Source: Leifsonia sp. NPDC080035 (GTDB lineage: Bacteria > Actinomycetota > Actinomycetes > Actinomycetales > Microbacteriaceae). Taken from it: a DNA stretch of 64,000 nt. Where the stretch lies: contig NZ_CP157390.1 of assembly GCF_040050925.1 (NCBI RefSeq), positions 1,488,001-1,552,000 on the forward strand, given 5' to 3'. This document shows, piece by piece, positions 17,033-24,271 of this stretch; position 1 is the first letter of the stretch; the number at the start of each line of letters is the position of its first letter. The notes beneath the pieces are model-generated. The model made no database searches. It worked only from the letters and a program-made list of their open reading frames with translations, and was not told the origin of the DNA. The position numbers were made by a program, and so were the translations under genes.

Positions 17033-17185
17033 AGTCTCCCGCTCCCGGCTTGCTAGCTACATGCATGTTAGTCGGATCGCTTGGAAAGGCACCCACGGCC
17101 CCTGCGTATCGGGTGAAGATCCGCCCGGGGGATGACGGCGCCGATTCGTGAACCGCGCTGTCGTCGTGTTAGTCTTCCTTGGTTC

Positions 17186-17269
17186 GCGCGAGTGGCGGAA
17201 TTGGCAGACGCGCTGGCTTCAGGTGCCAGTGCCCGCAAGGGCGTGGGGGTTCAAGTCCCCCCTCGCGCA
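17186..17269 (+). tRNA. tRNA-Leu (CAG)
   Basis: Class II tRNA: acceptor arms GCGCGAG/CTCGCGC pair, anticodon stem CTGGC/GCCAG encloses a loop with CAG, a long variable arm follows (TGCCCGCAAGGGCGT), and the T arm has GGGTTCAAGTCC. The CCA end is not encoded. It is transcribed divergently from fhaA. Confidence 0.96.
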
Positions 17270-17277
17270 CGGACGTG

Positions 17278-17302
17278 AAGGCCCCGGGTATCCCGGGGCC
17301 TT
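17278..17302 (+). terminator. Terminator of the tRNA-Leu gene
   Basis: A perfect 11-bp stem, AAGGCCCCGGG pairing with CCCGGGGCCTT across a TAT loop, begins nine bases after the tRNA and is followed by TTCTGCTTTT. Confidence 0.88.
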
Positions 17303-17356
17303 CTGCTTTTCCCTGGACGGTCCTCGGAGCCGCACCGCGCCGTATGCGCGCGGCGG

Positions 17357-17761
17357 TCAGTCGGTGAAGACCGCGAACGCCCATCCCGAGTGCAGGTTCG
17401 GCACCTCGATGACCAGGGCGTTCCGGGGGAGCTCCGCCTCGAACGTCGCATGGTCGAGCAGGCGCATCCGGAGGTGGCGGCGCGTCGCATCGGCGGCGAG
17501 CCCCTGGATCGCGAAGGCGAGGTCGTACACCTCGTCGTCCGTCGGGTCCGCGAGCCAGCCCCACAGCGGGGCGGTCGGGGAGACGCTCACGACGTCGAGA
17601 AGGACGGAAGCGAGATCCTCGAGACCGGCTCCCGTCGCGATCATCGTCGAGGCTCGGAGCCGGGTGTTGGAGGCGACGAAGACCACCGGCGCGCCGGGTT
17701 CCAGGCCGACCAGCGCGTGAATGAGGCGGGTGTCCAGAACGGGGCTGCCGGTCTTGATCAT
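17357..17761 (-). CDS. Hypothetical protein
   Basis: A 134-residue soluble protein with no signal peptide and no membrane helix, starting MIKTGSPVLDTRLIHALVG. It is of mixed alpha/beta character, with a hydrophobic strand VVFVASNT and a C-terminal ALVIEVPNLHSGWAFAVF. The ribosome site AGGAAGG is well placed before the ATG. I do not recognise a family. It is transcribed divergently from the VOC/MarR pair, across a region containing two strong palindromes, so it may be under the same regulator. Confidence 0.7.
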   Translation of the reverse strand: MIKTGSPVLDTRLIHALVGLEPGAPVVFVASNTRLRASTMIATGAGLEDLASVLLDVVSVSPTAPLWGWLADPTDDEVYDLAFAIQGLAADATRRHLRMRLLDHATFEAELPRNALVIEVPNLHSGWAFAVFTD

Positions 17762-17817
17762 CGTCGGGTCCTTCCTGCCTGTTCCTCAGTGTGGTCCCTA
17801 GTGCGGCAACCCTAGGC

Positions 17818-17837
17818 TGTCCTCCAAAATGAGGACA
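17818..17837. promoter_or_regulatory. Palindromic operator candidate TGTCCTC-N6-GAGGACA
   Basis: A perfect 7-bp inverted repeat with a six-base spacer lies in the gap between the divergent genes at 17761 and 17913. The size and symmetry fit a dimeric helix-turn-helix repressor. It is distinct in sequence from the second palindrome at 17876. Confidence 0.5.
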
Positions 17838-17875
17838 AGAGTGCGCGTGCCCCCCAAACGGGGCTGATTTCCCAT

Positions 17876-17895
17876 ATTGACAGGCTCCTGTCAAT
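17876..17895. promoter_or_regulatory. Palindromic operator candidate ATTGACAGG-N2-CCTGTCAAT
   Basis: A perfect 9-bp inverted repeat with two central bases ends 17 bases before the VOC gene start. The 20-bp size and the proximity to a VOC-MarR operon suggest autoregulation by the MarR protein at 18260. The left arm contains TTGACA, a consensus -35 hexamer, so binding would block a promoter. Confidence 0.6.
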
Positions 17896-17912
17896 CCGCG
17901 CAGGATGGCCGC

Positions 17913-18263
17913 ATGCCTGCTGCCGCCCTCCATCGCGTGATCGTCTCGTCGTCCGACCTGGCCGATACGCTGCCCCTGTATGAAGGAGTGCTCGGTCTGC
18001 TCCTCGAGCGCCGGGCGGACGGCTTCGCGTGGCTGCGCAGCGCCGACGGCGTCGAGATCATGCTGCACGAGCGCCCGGCGGCGGCGTCCGACACCGCGGT
18101 GGCGGTGACCTTCGCCGTCTCTCGCCTCGACGATGTGGTGGCGCGCTGGGTCGCGGCCGGCGGCTCGCTGATCGACGCGCCCGAACGCCGGCCGTGGGGA
18201 GAGCGGATGGCGGTCGTCCGGGACGCCGACGGGCACGTCGTCTGCCTGAGCGAGACCCCGTGA
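17913..18263 (+). CDS. VOC family (glyoxalase/bleomycin-resistance fold) protein
   Basis: A 116-residue single vicinal-oxygen-chelate domain, starting MPAAALHRVIVSSSDLADTL. Paired beta-alpha-beta-beta units are recognisable: YEGVLGLLLERRADGFAWLRS, and later LDDVVARWVAAGGSL with VVRDADGHVVCL. Such small proteins bind metals or hydrophobic drugs or act as isomerases or dioxygenases; the substrate is unknown. The next gene, a MarR regulator, overlaps the stop by three bases, so they form an operon, a pairing common in small-molecule or antibiotic resistance modules. Confidence 0.85.
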   Translation: MPAAALHRVIVSSSDLADTLPLYEGVLGLLLERRADGFAWLRSADGVEIMLHERPAAASDTAVAVTFAVSRLDDVVARWVAAGGSLIDAPERRPWGERMAVVRDADGHVVCLSETP

Positions 18264-18700
18264 GTGGAGAAGGGGAGCGCCTCACCGAGCTGGTCGACGA
18301 GGTCTTCCGGCTCTCCGACGCCCTCGCCAGGGCCGGGGACGCGATCGTGGCGGAGGAGGGCCTGAGCGCATCCCGGTGGCGGACGCTGGGCGCCCTGGTT
18401 TCCGGTCCGCTCAGCGTCGCGGAGATCGCCAGGCGGCGGGGGATGCGCCGGCAGTCGGCGAGCGAGAGTGTCGCGCAGCTAGAGGCCGCAGGGCTGGTGG
18501 CCCGAACGCCCGACCCTCGGGACGCGCGGGCGCCGCTCGTCTCCCTCACGGAGGAGGGGCGCGCGGTGCTGGCGCGCATCCGGCCCCGGCGGAAGGCGTG
18601 GGCTGCGCGCACCGCTCGCGCCGCATCCCTCGACGAGCTCTCCGCGGCGGTGGAGCTGGCGCGGCGGCTGCGCGCGGAGCTCGAGTCGGCGGAGCGCTGA
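18260..18700 (+). CDS. MarR family transcriptional regulator
   Basis: A 146-residue winged-helix regulator. The recognition region is LSVAEIARRRGMRRQSASESVAQLE and the wing is ARTPDPRDARAPLVSLTEEG. The GTG at 18260 overlaps the stop of the VOC gene (GTGA), so the two are translated together. MarR proteins bind 15-20 bp palindromes and are released by small phenolic ligands or oxidation; the ATTGACAGG palindrome upstream of the operon is the obvious candidate site. Confidence 0.9.
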   Translation: MSGEGERLTELVDEVFRLSDALARAGDAIVAEEGLSASRWRTLGALVSGPLSVAEIARRRGMRRQSASESVAQLEAAGLVARTPDPRDARAPLVSLTEEGRAVLARIRPRRKAWAARTARAASLDELSAAVELARRLRAELESAER

Positions 18701-18731
18701 CCGCGGCCCGGCGGGACCGTAGACTCGTGGC

Positions 18732-19295
18732 GTGTCCGAGGACGTCCCGGTGCTGAGCGACGCGCTCTTCGAGATCTTCGCGGGCGGCAGCTGGGTCTTC
18801 CTGCCCGCCCTGCCCGCGCGCGGGCTCGCGACGGAGCTGGAGGCGGACATCCTCGACGAGCAGTTCTCGTGGTGCGAGAACCCGCACCTCGGGCAGGGCG
18901 CCGGCCTGCTGGTGCTGACGTCGTCCATGAACGGGTGGATGCTGCTGCACGGCGCGAGCGAGACGGTCGGCGGGGCCGCCGCGCTGCTCAGCGAGCAGCG
19001 GGACGTCTACCGCGCGATGATCGACGTGCGGCTCCCGGCGATGAGCTGGGCGTTCCTGGAGCGCGGCGCGCCGACCCGATCGGTGTCGCTGGAGCTCGGG
19101 GACGACGGCGGCCTGGTCGCGCGCACGTCCGGTCATCCGCTGCCGTTCGAGGTGGACGGGATGGCGCCGCCGCGCACCCCCGCCGGTCTCGACTCCTTCT
19201 TCTATCCGGTGGCGATCCTCGGCGAGCACGGTGTGACTGTCGACGACCTCGAGCGCGCGCTCGACCGGCCGAGCGTCACCCTGCAGGTGCGCTGA
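18732..19295 (+). CDS. Hypothetical protein
   Basis: A 187-residue soluble protein beginning at GTG, MSEDVPVLSDALFEIFAGGSW in translation. It lacks signal peptide and membrane helices and is rich in Ala, Leu and acidic residues. I do not recognise a domain. Its end overlaps the convergent DHFR-like reductase by 20 bases. The 31-base gap after the MarR gene means it could be the third gene of that operon. Confidence 0.72.
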   Translation: MSEDVPVLSDALFEIFAGGSWVFLPALPARGLATELEADILDEQFSWCENPHLGQGAGLLVLTSSMNGWMLLHGASETVGGAAALLSEQRDVYRAMIDVRLPAMSWAFLERGAPTRSVSLELGDDGGLVARTSGHPLPFEVDGMAPPRTPAGLDSFFYPVAILGEHGVTVDDLERALDRPSVTLQVR

Positions 19296-19839
19296 CGTCG
19301 TAGCGCAGGTACACGGTGCCGTTCTCGAAGACGCGCTCATCGCGCAGGCGCAGGTCGATGCGCAGGCCGGCGGGGAGTGCGGGCAGGCCGCCTCCGACCG
19401 CGACCGGAGCGACGAAGAGCTCGACCTGGGCGATCAGACCGGCGCGGAACGCGGCGGCCGCGATGGTCGGACCGCCGATCTCCACATCCGTCGGCGACGC
19501 GTCGACCAGGGCGCGGACCTCGGCGGGGTCGAAACGCGGCTCCACCCGGGTCTGCGGGGTGCTGACCTCGGTCAGCGTGGACGAGTAGACGACCTTGTCG
19601 GCCGCCTTCCAGATGGCGGCGTAGTCGACGACGACATCCGCATCCCCTGCGGCGGGCATCTCCTGCCAGACCCGCATCGTCTCGTACATCCTGCGCCCGT
19701 AGAGATAGGTGCCGACGGGACGCTGGCGGTCGTTGATGAACGCGTGGACCTCCTCGGAGGGGACCGTGAAGTCGAACGATCCCGACGCGTCGACCGTGTA
19801 ACCATCCAACGAGGTGTTCGCTGTATAGAGCAGAGCCAT
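19276..19839 (-). CDS. Dihydrofolate reductase family protein (RibD C-terminal domain type)
   Basis: A 187-residue reductase-like protein with the family pattern: N-terminal TANTSLDGYTVDASGSFDF, the NADPH-binding GTYLYGRRMYETMRVW, and a central IGGPTIAAAAFRAGLIAQVE. These are NADPH-dependent reductases related to the RibD C-terminal domain, used in diverse small-molecule reductions. It stands alone here, so no pathway is implied. It does not look like the housekeeping folate enzyme. Confidence 0.9.
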   Translation of the reverse strand: MALLYTANTSLDGYTVDASGSFDFTVPSEEVHAFINDRQRPVGTYLYGRRMYETMRVWQEMPAAGDADVVVDYAAIWKAADKVVYSSTLTEVSTPQTRVEPRFDPAEVRALVDASPTDVEIGGPTIAAAAFRAGLIAQVELFVAPVAVGGGLPALPAGLRIDLRLRDERVFENGTVYLRYDVSAPAG

Positions 19840-19891
19840 GGCTGGACTCTAGGACCGCGGCAGGCGCAGGGCTAGGGCCGGGAGGGCGGGA

Positions 19892-20119
19892 TCAGCCGTG
19901 GGGGAGGAGCGCGGCCAGCGCGTGCAGCTCGTCGCCGAACAGCACAGGGACGATGACGTCGAGCGCCAGTCCGATGCCGACGGTGAGGAGCGCGGCGCCG
20001 GCCGCGATGACGACGAGCACAGCGATGAGCCTCAGATAGGCGTTCCCCGCGAGCGACGCGAAAACCCCCCGGTTCCGCGCGACCCCCCGCAGCGGGATGC
20101 GGTGCTCCAGTGTCGTCAT
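19892..20119 (-). CDS. Small membrane protein, unknown function
   Basis: A 75-residue protein beginning MTTLEHRIPLRGVARNRG. One long or two short hydrophobic helices span about 31-62, with a short amphipathic tail. The start has a GGGGAAGGAC ribosome site upstream. It lies divergent from the anchored protein at 20238. No family recognised. Confidence 0.6.
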   Translation of the reverse strand: MTTLEHRIPLRGVARNRGVFASLAGNAYLRLIAVLVVIAAGAALLTVGIGLALDVIVPVLFGDELHALAALLPHG

Positions 20120-20237
20120 GTCCTTCCCCTTCTCTGGCCGATGGATCCAGTCAAGCCGGGGGCGTGGGCCGGCACATCCACCCGTGGTGGGGAGCGGGTC
20201 ATCCGTCGGTATGATTCGTCCGTCGAGGGGGAACGGA

Positions 20238-21278
20238 ATGAGACGACCGCTGTGGATCGCGCTGGTGGCCGGGGGGATGGCGCTGCTGCTCGCGCTCGGC
20301 GTGACCTCGTTCGTGCTGATGCTGCAGGCGAAGGCCGCCGCGGATCCTGCACGCATCGTGACCGCCTACCTCGGCCAGGTGCGTGCGGGGCATGTCGAGG
20401 CCGCGATGCGGATGGAGGGCAGGAAGACCGACCCGAACGAGGTGCTGCTCACCGATGCGGCGTACGCGAAGGCGACCGAGCGGCTCTCCGGCTTCCGCGT
20501 CGTCCGGGTGCGCACGAACGGGGATCGCGCCGTCGTCGACGTGCAGACGACGGCGGGAGGCCACACGGCCCACTCGAGCCTGTCGCTGAAGAGCGGGGGC
20601 TGGACCCCTGCGGCGCTGTTCGGCATCGTCGCGTGGCGGCTGCAGCCCGCGGAGCTCTCCATGATCGACGTGCACGTCGGCGCGCCCGGCAGCATCACGG
20701 CGACCATCGCCGGGGCGAAGGTGGAGGCGGCGCGCCATCCCGCACTTCTCGCCTTCCCCGGGCGCTACGCCATCGAGGTTCCCGGCGGCAGCCCGTGGTT
20801 CACGGTGAAGGGGTCGAGCGTGGCCATAACCGGCTTCCAGCAGCGCGAGGAGCTCACGGCGACCGCCGAGCTCACGCAGAAAGGCGCGGATGCCGCCGTC
20901 GCCGCCGCGAACGCGTGGGTCCAGTCGTGCATGCAGGGCGGCCCGAAGCCGAGCGGATGCTCCTTCGGCCTCACCGACGGCGCGACGGACGGTGAGGTCT
21001 GGACGAACCAGAAGTGGACGCTGGCCACCGCGCCGAAGGTGACCGTCTCGGCGTGGAGCGACCAGTGCGGCCTGCCGGGCCAGCGCGACGGCACCGGGTG
21101 CTGGCCGGTCAAGACGGCGTCCGCGGGGGCCGCCGACTTCTCGGCCGACTACAGCATCCCCGCCACGGGGGAGACAGGGACGATCACGTCGACCGGCTCC
21201 ATCGAGGTGGATGTCGAGGGCGGGATCACCGGCTTCCAGGACGCCGGCGCGTTCTTCATCTCGGTGCAGTGGCGCTGA
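20238..21278 (+). CDS. Membrane-anchored extracytoplasmic protein, unknown function
   Basis: A 346-residue protein with one N-terminal signal-anchor helix (residues 5-28, LWIALVAGGMALLLALGVTS) followed by a large secreted part rich in Thr, Ala and Val and containing paired cysteines (C-M-Q-G-G and C-S-F, then C-G-L and C-W). An early segment VTAYLGQVRAGHVEAAMRM looks like an NTF2/DUF4878-type lipoprotein-like fold, but I cannot assign it firmly. The preceding sequence in the same frame has no coding character, and GGGGAACGGA lies before the chosen ATG. Confidence 0.75.
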   Translation: MRRPLWIALVAGGMALLLALGVTSFVLMLQAKAAADPARIVTAYLGQVRAGHVEAAMRMEGRKTDPNEVLLTDAAYAKATERLSGFRVVRVRTNGDRAVVDVQTTAGGHTAHSSLSLKSGGWTPAALFGIVAWRLQPAELSMIDVHVGAPGSITATIAGAKVEAARHPALLAFPGRYAIEVPGGSPWFTVKGSSVAITGFQQREELTATAELTQKGADAAVAAANAWVQSCMQGGPKPSGCSFGLTDGATDGEVWTNQKWTLATAPKVTVSAWSDQCGLPGQRDGTGCWPVKTASAGAADFSADYSIPATGETGTITSTGSIEVDVEGGITGFQDAGAFFISVQWR

Positions 21279-21666
21279 GCGCGAGCCCGCACAGCGGTTC
21301 CGGCGCGGCCACGGGATGCCCTTCGGTGTCTGCGAGGCGGCGTGCGAGCTGCTCGCGTCGGCGCGCGAGGGTCTCGATCGCGGCGTCCAGCTCGGCGATG
21401 CCGTCGCGGTAGGCCTCGACGGATGCCGGGCACTCGTCGCTGCGCTCGTGACCGGAGTGCAGGCAGGCGATGAACGGGGCCGCCTTGCCGGGCGGGATCC
21501 CGGTCGCGGCGAGCTCGCGGATCTCGCGGACGGCGCGCAACTCCTCGGCGCCGTAGTCGCGGTAGCCGTTCGCGAGGCGCTGCGGCACGAGCAGGCCGAG
21601 GCGCTCGTAGTATCGCACCGCCTTGACGGTCACGCCGGCCCGCGTGGCGAGCTCGCTGATCTGCAT
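21256..21666 (-). CDS. MerR family transcriptional regulator
   Basis: A 136-residue regulator with the classic MerR N-terminus: MQISELATRAGVTVKAVRYY, ERLGLL and the wing helix. A dimerisation helix follows (about 85-118), and a CLHSGHERSDEC pair of cysteines at about 80-91 could bind metal or sense redox state. MerR proteins twist over-long promoter spacers to activate transcription. A dyad at 21691-21712 just upstream resembles their targets. The coding end overlaps that of the preceding convergent gene by 23 bases. Confidence 0.9.
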   Translation of the reverse strand: MQISELATRAGVTVKAVRYYERLGLLVPQRLANGYRDYGAEELRAVREIRELAATGIPPGKAAPFIACLHSGHERSDECPASVEAYRDGIAELDAAIETLARRREQLARRLADTEGHPVAAPEPLCGLALSATAPR

Positions 21667-21690
21667 CGGGATCCTCCGCCCACAGCGTAA

Positions 21691-21712
21691 ACCTTCCCCA
21701 CCGGGTCAGGGT
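21691..21712. promoter_or_regulatory. Candidate MerR-type dyad
   Basis: ACCTTCCCC and GGGTCAGGGT form an imperfect inverted repeat, 25 bases before the merR ATG. The form resembles the GC-rich dyads inside the elongated spacer of MerR-regulated promoters, so autoregulation is likely. Two of the eight core pairs mismatch. Confidence 0.45.
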
Positions 21713-21728
21713 CAACGCGCGCTACACT

Positions 21729-21746
21729 ATTAGTTAGTGCCCTAAT
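21729..21746. promoter_or_regulatory. Candidate MarR operator
   Basis: The segment starts ATTAG and ends CTAAT with TTAGTG and CCCTAA inside, an imperfect dyad typical of MarR boxes. It overlaps the expected promoter of the small Cys-containing gene, with TACACT (21723-21728) as a possible -10. The MarR gene at 21991-22458 is the nearest candidate regulator. Confidence 0.45.
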
Positions 21747-21759
21747 GAATCGAGGAGAG

Positions 21760-21987
21760 ATGTCCGGACGCTTCGCGAGCTGGTACTCGCGCTGGAACGA
21801 GAAGCTCATCCGTGTCGCCGGTCCCGCGCAGCTCGGAGCCGGTCACCCGGAGGGTCCCGACGTGCGTTCCACTGCATCCCCGTGCCCGATGTGCGGCCGC
21901 CCGATGACCGAGCACACGGTGCTCCGCCCCGGCGGTCAGCGGGACGCGACCCGGCTGGTGTGCCCGGAGGCCGCGCAGATCGCCTGA
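21760..21987 (+). CDS. Small Cys-containing hypothetical protein
   Basis: A 75-residue protein starting MSGRFASWYSRWNEKLIRVAG. A CPMCGRPM motif and a later Cys could bind zinc. I use the ATG at 21760, which is preceded by GAGGAG; an in-frame ATG at 21745 lacks a ribosome site. An imperfect repeat ATTAG...CTAAT at 21729-21746 lies directly upstream, typical of MarR operators, and a MarR gene follows convergently. Function unknown. Confidence 0.6.
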   Translation: MSGRFASWYSRWNEKLIRVAGPAQLGAGHPEGPDVRSTASPCPMCGRPMTEHTVLRPGGQRDATRLVCPEAAQIA

Positions 21988-21990
21988 GCG

Positions 21991-22458
21991 CTACTCCGCG
22001 CGCACCGCTGCGGCGATGATGGCGTGCAGGCTCTCCCGCAGGTTCACCAGATCGGCCGGCGGCAGCCCGAGGCGCTCGACGATGCGCGGCGGGATGGTCT
22101 CCGCCTCGGCGCGCAGGGCGCGGCCGCGCTCGGTCAGCGTGACCTCGAGCGCCCGCTCGTCCGTCGAGCTGCGTCTGCGCTCGATGTAGCCGGTCGCCTC
22201 CAGGCGCTTGAGCAGCGGGGAGAGCGTCGCCGGCTCCAGCTGCAGGGCGTCGCTGAGGTTCTTGACGGACCGCGGCTCCGCCTCCCAGAGGGCGAGCATC
22301 ACGAGGTACTGGGGATGCGTCAGCTGCAGCGGCTCGAGCACCGGCCGGTACAGCGCGATGACGCTGCGTGCGGCCACGGCGAGGCCGAAGCAGACCTGGT
22401 TCTCCAGGGCGAGCAGATCATCGGACACGAGGGCCATTCTAGGCGCGCCCGCGGTCAC
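21991..22458 (-). CDS. MarR family transcriptional regulator
   Basis: A 155-residue winged-helix protein. The HTH region is LTHPQYLVMLALWEAEPRSV followed by KNLSDALQLEPATLSPLLKRL, and the wing is RRRSSTDERALEVTLTERG. The Cys near residue 22 in ALENQVCFGL lies where OhrR-type peroxide sensors carry their reactive Cys, so it may sense organic hydroperoxides; no ohr gene is visible nearby. The GTG at 22458 overlaps the upstream stop (GTGA); an ATG seven codons in is an alternative start. Confidence 0.88.
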   Translation of the reverse strand: MTAGAPRMALVSDDLLALENQVCFGLAVAARSVIALYRPVLEPLQLTHPQYLVMLALWEAEPRSVKNLSDALQLEPATLSPLLKRLEATGYIERRRSSTDERALEVTLTERGRALRAEAETIPPRIVERLGLPPADLVNLRESLHAIIAAAVRAE

Positions 22459-22700
22459 CGATCGTCGGTCCGGCGCTGCTCGGTGCGCTCGCCGCTGGCG
22501 GGATCGATCGTGTCCCGGGTCGTCACCGTGCGGGTGCGCCTGCGGAACGTGAGGAACAGCGAGAGCACGAACACGAGCAGTCCCGCCCCCATCAGGATGT
22601 AGCCGGTCACCTTAAGGTCGATCCAGCTGATCTCGACGTTCAGGGCGAATGCCAGGATCAGCCCGACCACGAAGATGAAGATGCCGCTTCCGATGCCCAT
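22455..22700 (-). CDS. DUF6458-like small membrane protein
   Basis: An 81-residue protein: MGIGSGIFIFVVGLILAFAL as first helix, the motif VEISWIDLKVTGYILMGAG, a second helix, and a basic/acidic tail with RRRTRTVTTRDTID. This two-helix pattern is common in actinobacteria and matches the uncharacterised family DUF6458. It is co-transcribed with the MarR gene downstream (four-base overlap). Confidence 0.8.
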   Translation of the reverse strand: MGIGSGIFIFVVGLILAFALNVEISWIDLKVTGYILMGAGLLVFVLSLFLTFRRRTRTVTTRDTIDPASGERTEQRRTDDR

Positions 22701-22771
22701 CGTGCCCTCCCCGTCCGGTGGCGCTCAGGCTACTCCGCGCGCTCGCCTCCTGGCACGGGCGATTTCGCGCC

Positions 22772-23587
22772 TCACTCCGCGCGGGAGAACTCGGAAGCCC
22801 TGGCCACCTGGTCGGCGGTCAGCGCGACGCCCGTGTAGCGCTCGAACTGGCGGGCCGCCTGCAGCGCGATCACCTCGGCGCCGGTGATCAGCGTCTTCCC
22901 CGCGGCGCGTCCGGCGGCGACGAGCGGTGTCTCCGCCGGGAAGGCCACGACGTCGAAGACGGTGTCCGCACGCCGGATCTGCTCGTCGGAGAAGGCCTGC
23001 GTCCGCTCCTCGGAGCCGCGCATCCCGAGCGGTGTCACGTTCACGATCACGTCGTGGGCGGGAGCCGGGTCGTCGGCCAGCCAGCGATAGCCGTACTTCT
23101 CGGCGAGGGCGGGGCCGGCCTGCTCGTTGCGGGCGAGCACCGTGACGTTCTCGAATCCACAACCCCGGAACGCGGCGACCACGGCCTTGGCCATTCCGCC
23201 GGAGCCGCGCACCAGCACGCTCTTTGCGGCGTCGACGCGCTGCTGGGTCAGCAGCAGGGCCACCGCCTCGTAGTCCGTGTTCGAGGCCGTGAGCAGACCG
23301 TCCTCGTTGACGACGGTGTTCACGGACTCGATCGCGAGGGCGGACGGCTCGAGGTTGTCGACCAGCGGGATGATCGCCTCCTTGAACGGCATCGAGACGG
23401 AGCAGCCGCGGAAGCCGAGCGCCCGGATGCCGCGTACGGCGCCCTCCAGGTCGTCGGTGCTGAACGCCTTGTAGACGAAGTTCAGACCGAGCTCGTCGTA
23501 GAGGAAGTTGTGGAAACGCGTTCCGATGTTGCTCGGGCGACCGGCGAGGGAGATGCAGACCTGCATGTCCTTGTTGAGGATGGGCAT
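22772..23587 (-). CDS. Shikimate 5-dehydrogenase-like protein (AroE family)
   Basis: A 271-residue NAD(P)-dependent dehydrogenase of the AroE/YdiB family. The catalytic Lys (SVSMPFKEAI) and Asp (ASNTDYEA) are kept, and the nucleotide-binding domain has GSGGMAKAVVAAFRGCG. The N-terminal shikimate-binding SXS motif, however, is replaced by SLAGRPSNIGTRFHN, so the true substrate may be shikimate, quinate or another cyclic acid. There are no aromatic-pathway genes around it; its only close neighbour is a LysE exporter upstream in the same direction, 28 bases away. Confidence 0.85.
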   Translation of the reverse strand: MPILNKDMQVCISLAGRPSNIGTRFHNFLYDELGLNFVYKAFSTDDLEGAVRGIRALGFRGCSVSMPFKEAIIPLVDNLEPSALAIESVNTVVNEDGLLTASNTDYEAVALLLTQQRVDAAKSVLVRGSGGMAKAVVAAFRGCGFENVTVLARNEQAGPALAEKYGYRWLADDPAPAHDVIVNVTPLGMRGSEERTQAFSDEQIRRADTVFDVVAFPAETPLVAAGRAAGKTLITGAEVIALQAARQFERYTGVALTADQVARASEFSRAE

Positions 23588-23615
23588 GCGTCCATTCTCG
23601 CCCTGACCGGCGGGA

Positions 23616-24254
23616 TCAGCCCTCGGCGCCCGCGACGACCGTGCCGATGCCGAGCGCGGCGAGCACGCCGGCGGACACTCGCTCCAGGATGCGGGTCACC
23701 CGCGGGCGCCGGAGCCAGGCGACCAGCCGCGAGGCGAGCACGGTGACCGCGACCAGGTAGAGGCCGCCGACCACCGCGTCCACCGCGCCGAGCAGCATGG
23801 TCTCGCCGAAGCCGGCGTGCGCGGAGACGAACTGCGGGACGACCGCGAGGAAGAACAGGCCGACCTTCGGGTTGAGCAGCGTCGAGAGCAGCCCGGCGAC
23901 CAGGCTGGACGAGGAGCGCCGGCGCTGCGCGGGGATCGCCTCGGCGCCCTCCTGCTCGCGGCGCGCGCTCCGCCGGGTCGAGAGGAACGCCATGATGCCG
24001 AGGTACAGCAGGTAGAGGCCGCCGATGATCTTCACGATGCGGAAGAGCTCGGCCGACTGCTCGAGCAGCGCGGCCAGTCCGACGGCGACCAGTGCGGCCC
24101 ACACGAGCGAGCCGACGGCGCAGCCGGCCGCGGCCGCGAAGCCGTCGCGCGCCCTGCCCATGCTGTAGCGCAGCACCAGGAAGGTGTCGGGGCCCGGCGT
24201 GAGGGCCAGGACCAGGCAGAGCCCGGCGAACGCCAGGATGGAGAGGGCCGTCAT
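23616..24254 (-). CDS. LysE/RhtB family amino-acid exporter
   Basis: A 212-residue membrane protein with five to six helices. The family N-terminus LALTPGPDTFLVLRYSMGRA and the mid-protein LLNPKVGLFFLAVVPQFV are intact. These export amino acids or their derivatives in exchange for protons. The next gene in the same direction is the AroE-like dehydrogenase (28-base gap), so the two may share a transcript. Confidence 0.9.
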   Translation of the reverse strand: MTALSILAFAGLCLVLALTPGPDTFLVLRYSMGRARDGFAAAAGCAVGSLVWAALVAVGLAALLEQSAELFRIVKIIGGLYLLYLGIMAFLSTRRSARREQEGAEAIPAQRRRSSSSLVAGLLSTLLNPKVGLFFLAVVPQFVSAHAGFGETMLLGAVDAVVGGLYLVAVTVLASRLVAWLRRPRVTRILERVSAGVLAALGIGTVVAGAEG

Positions 24255-24271
24255 GCGACGATCCTAGGGGC

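Noticed and set aside
17059..17068. ACATGCATGT palindrome in the fhaA upstream region
   Set aside because: Only ten bases, no partner copy, and self-complementary decamers of this kind occur by chance.
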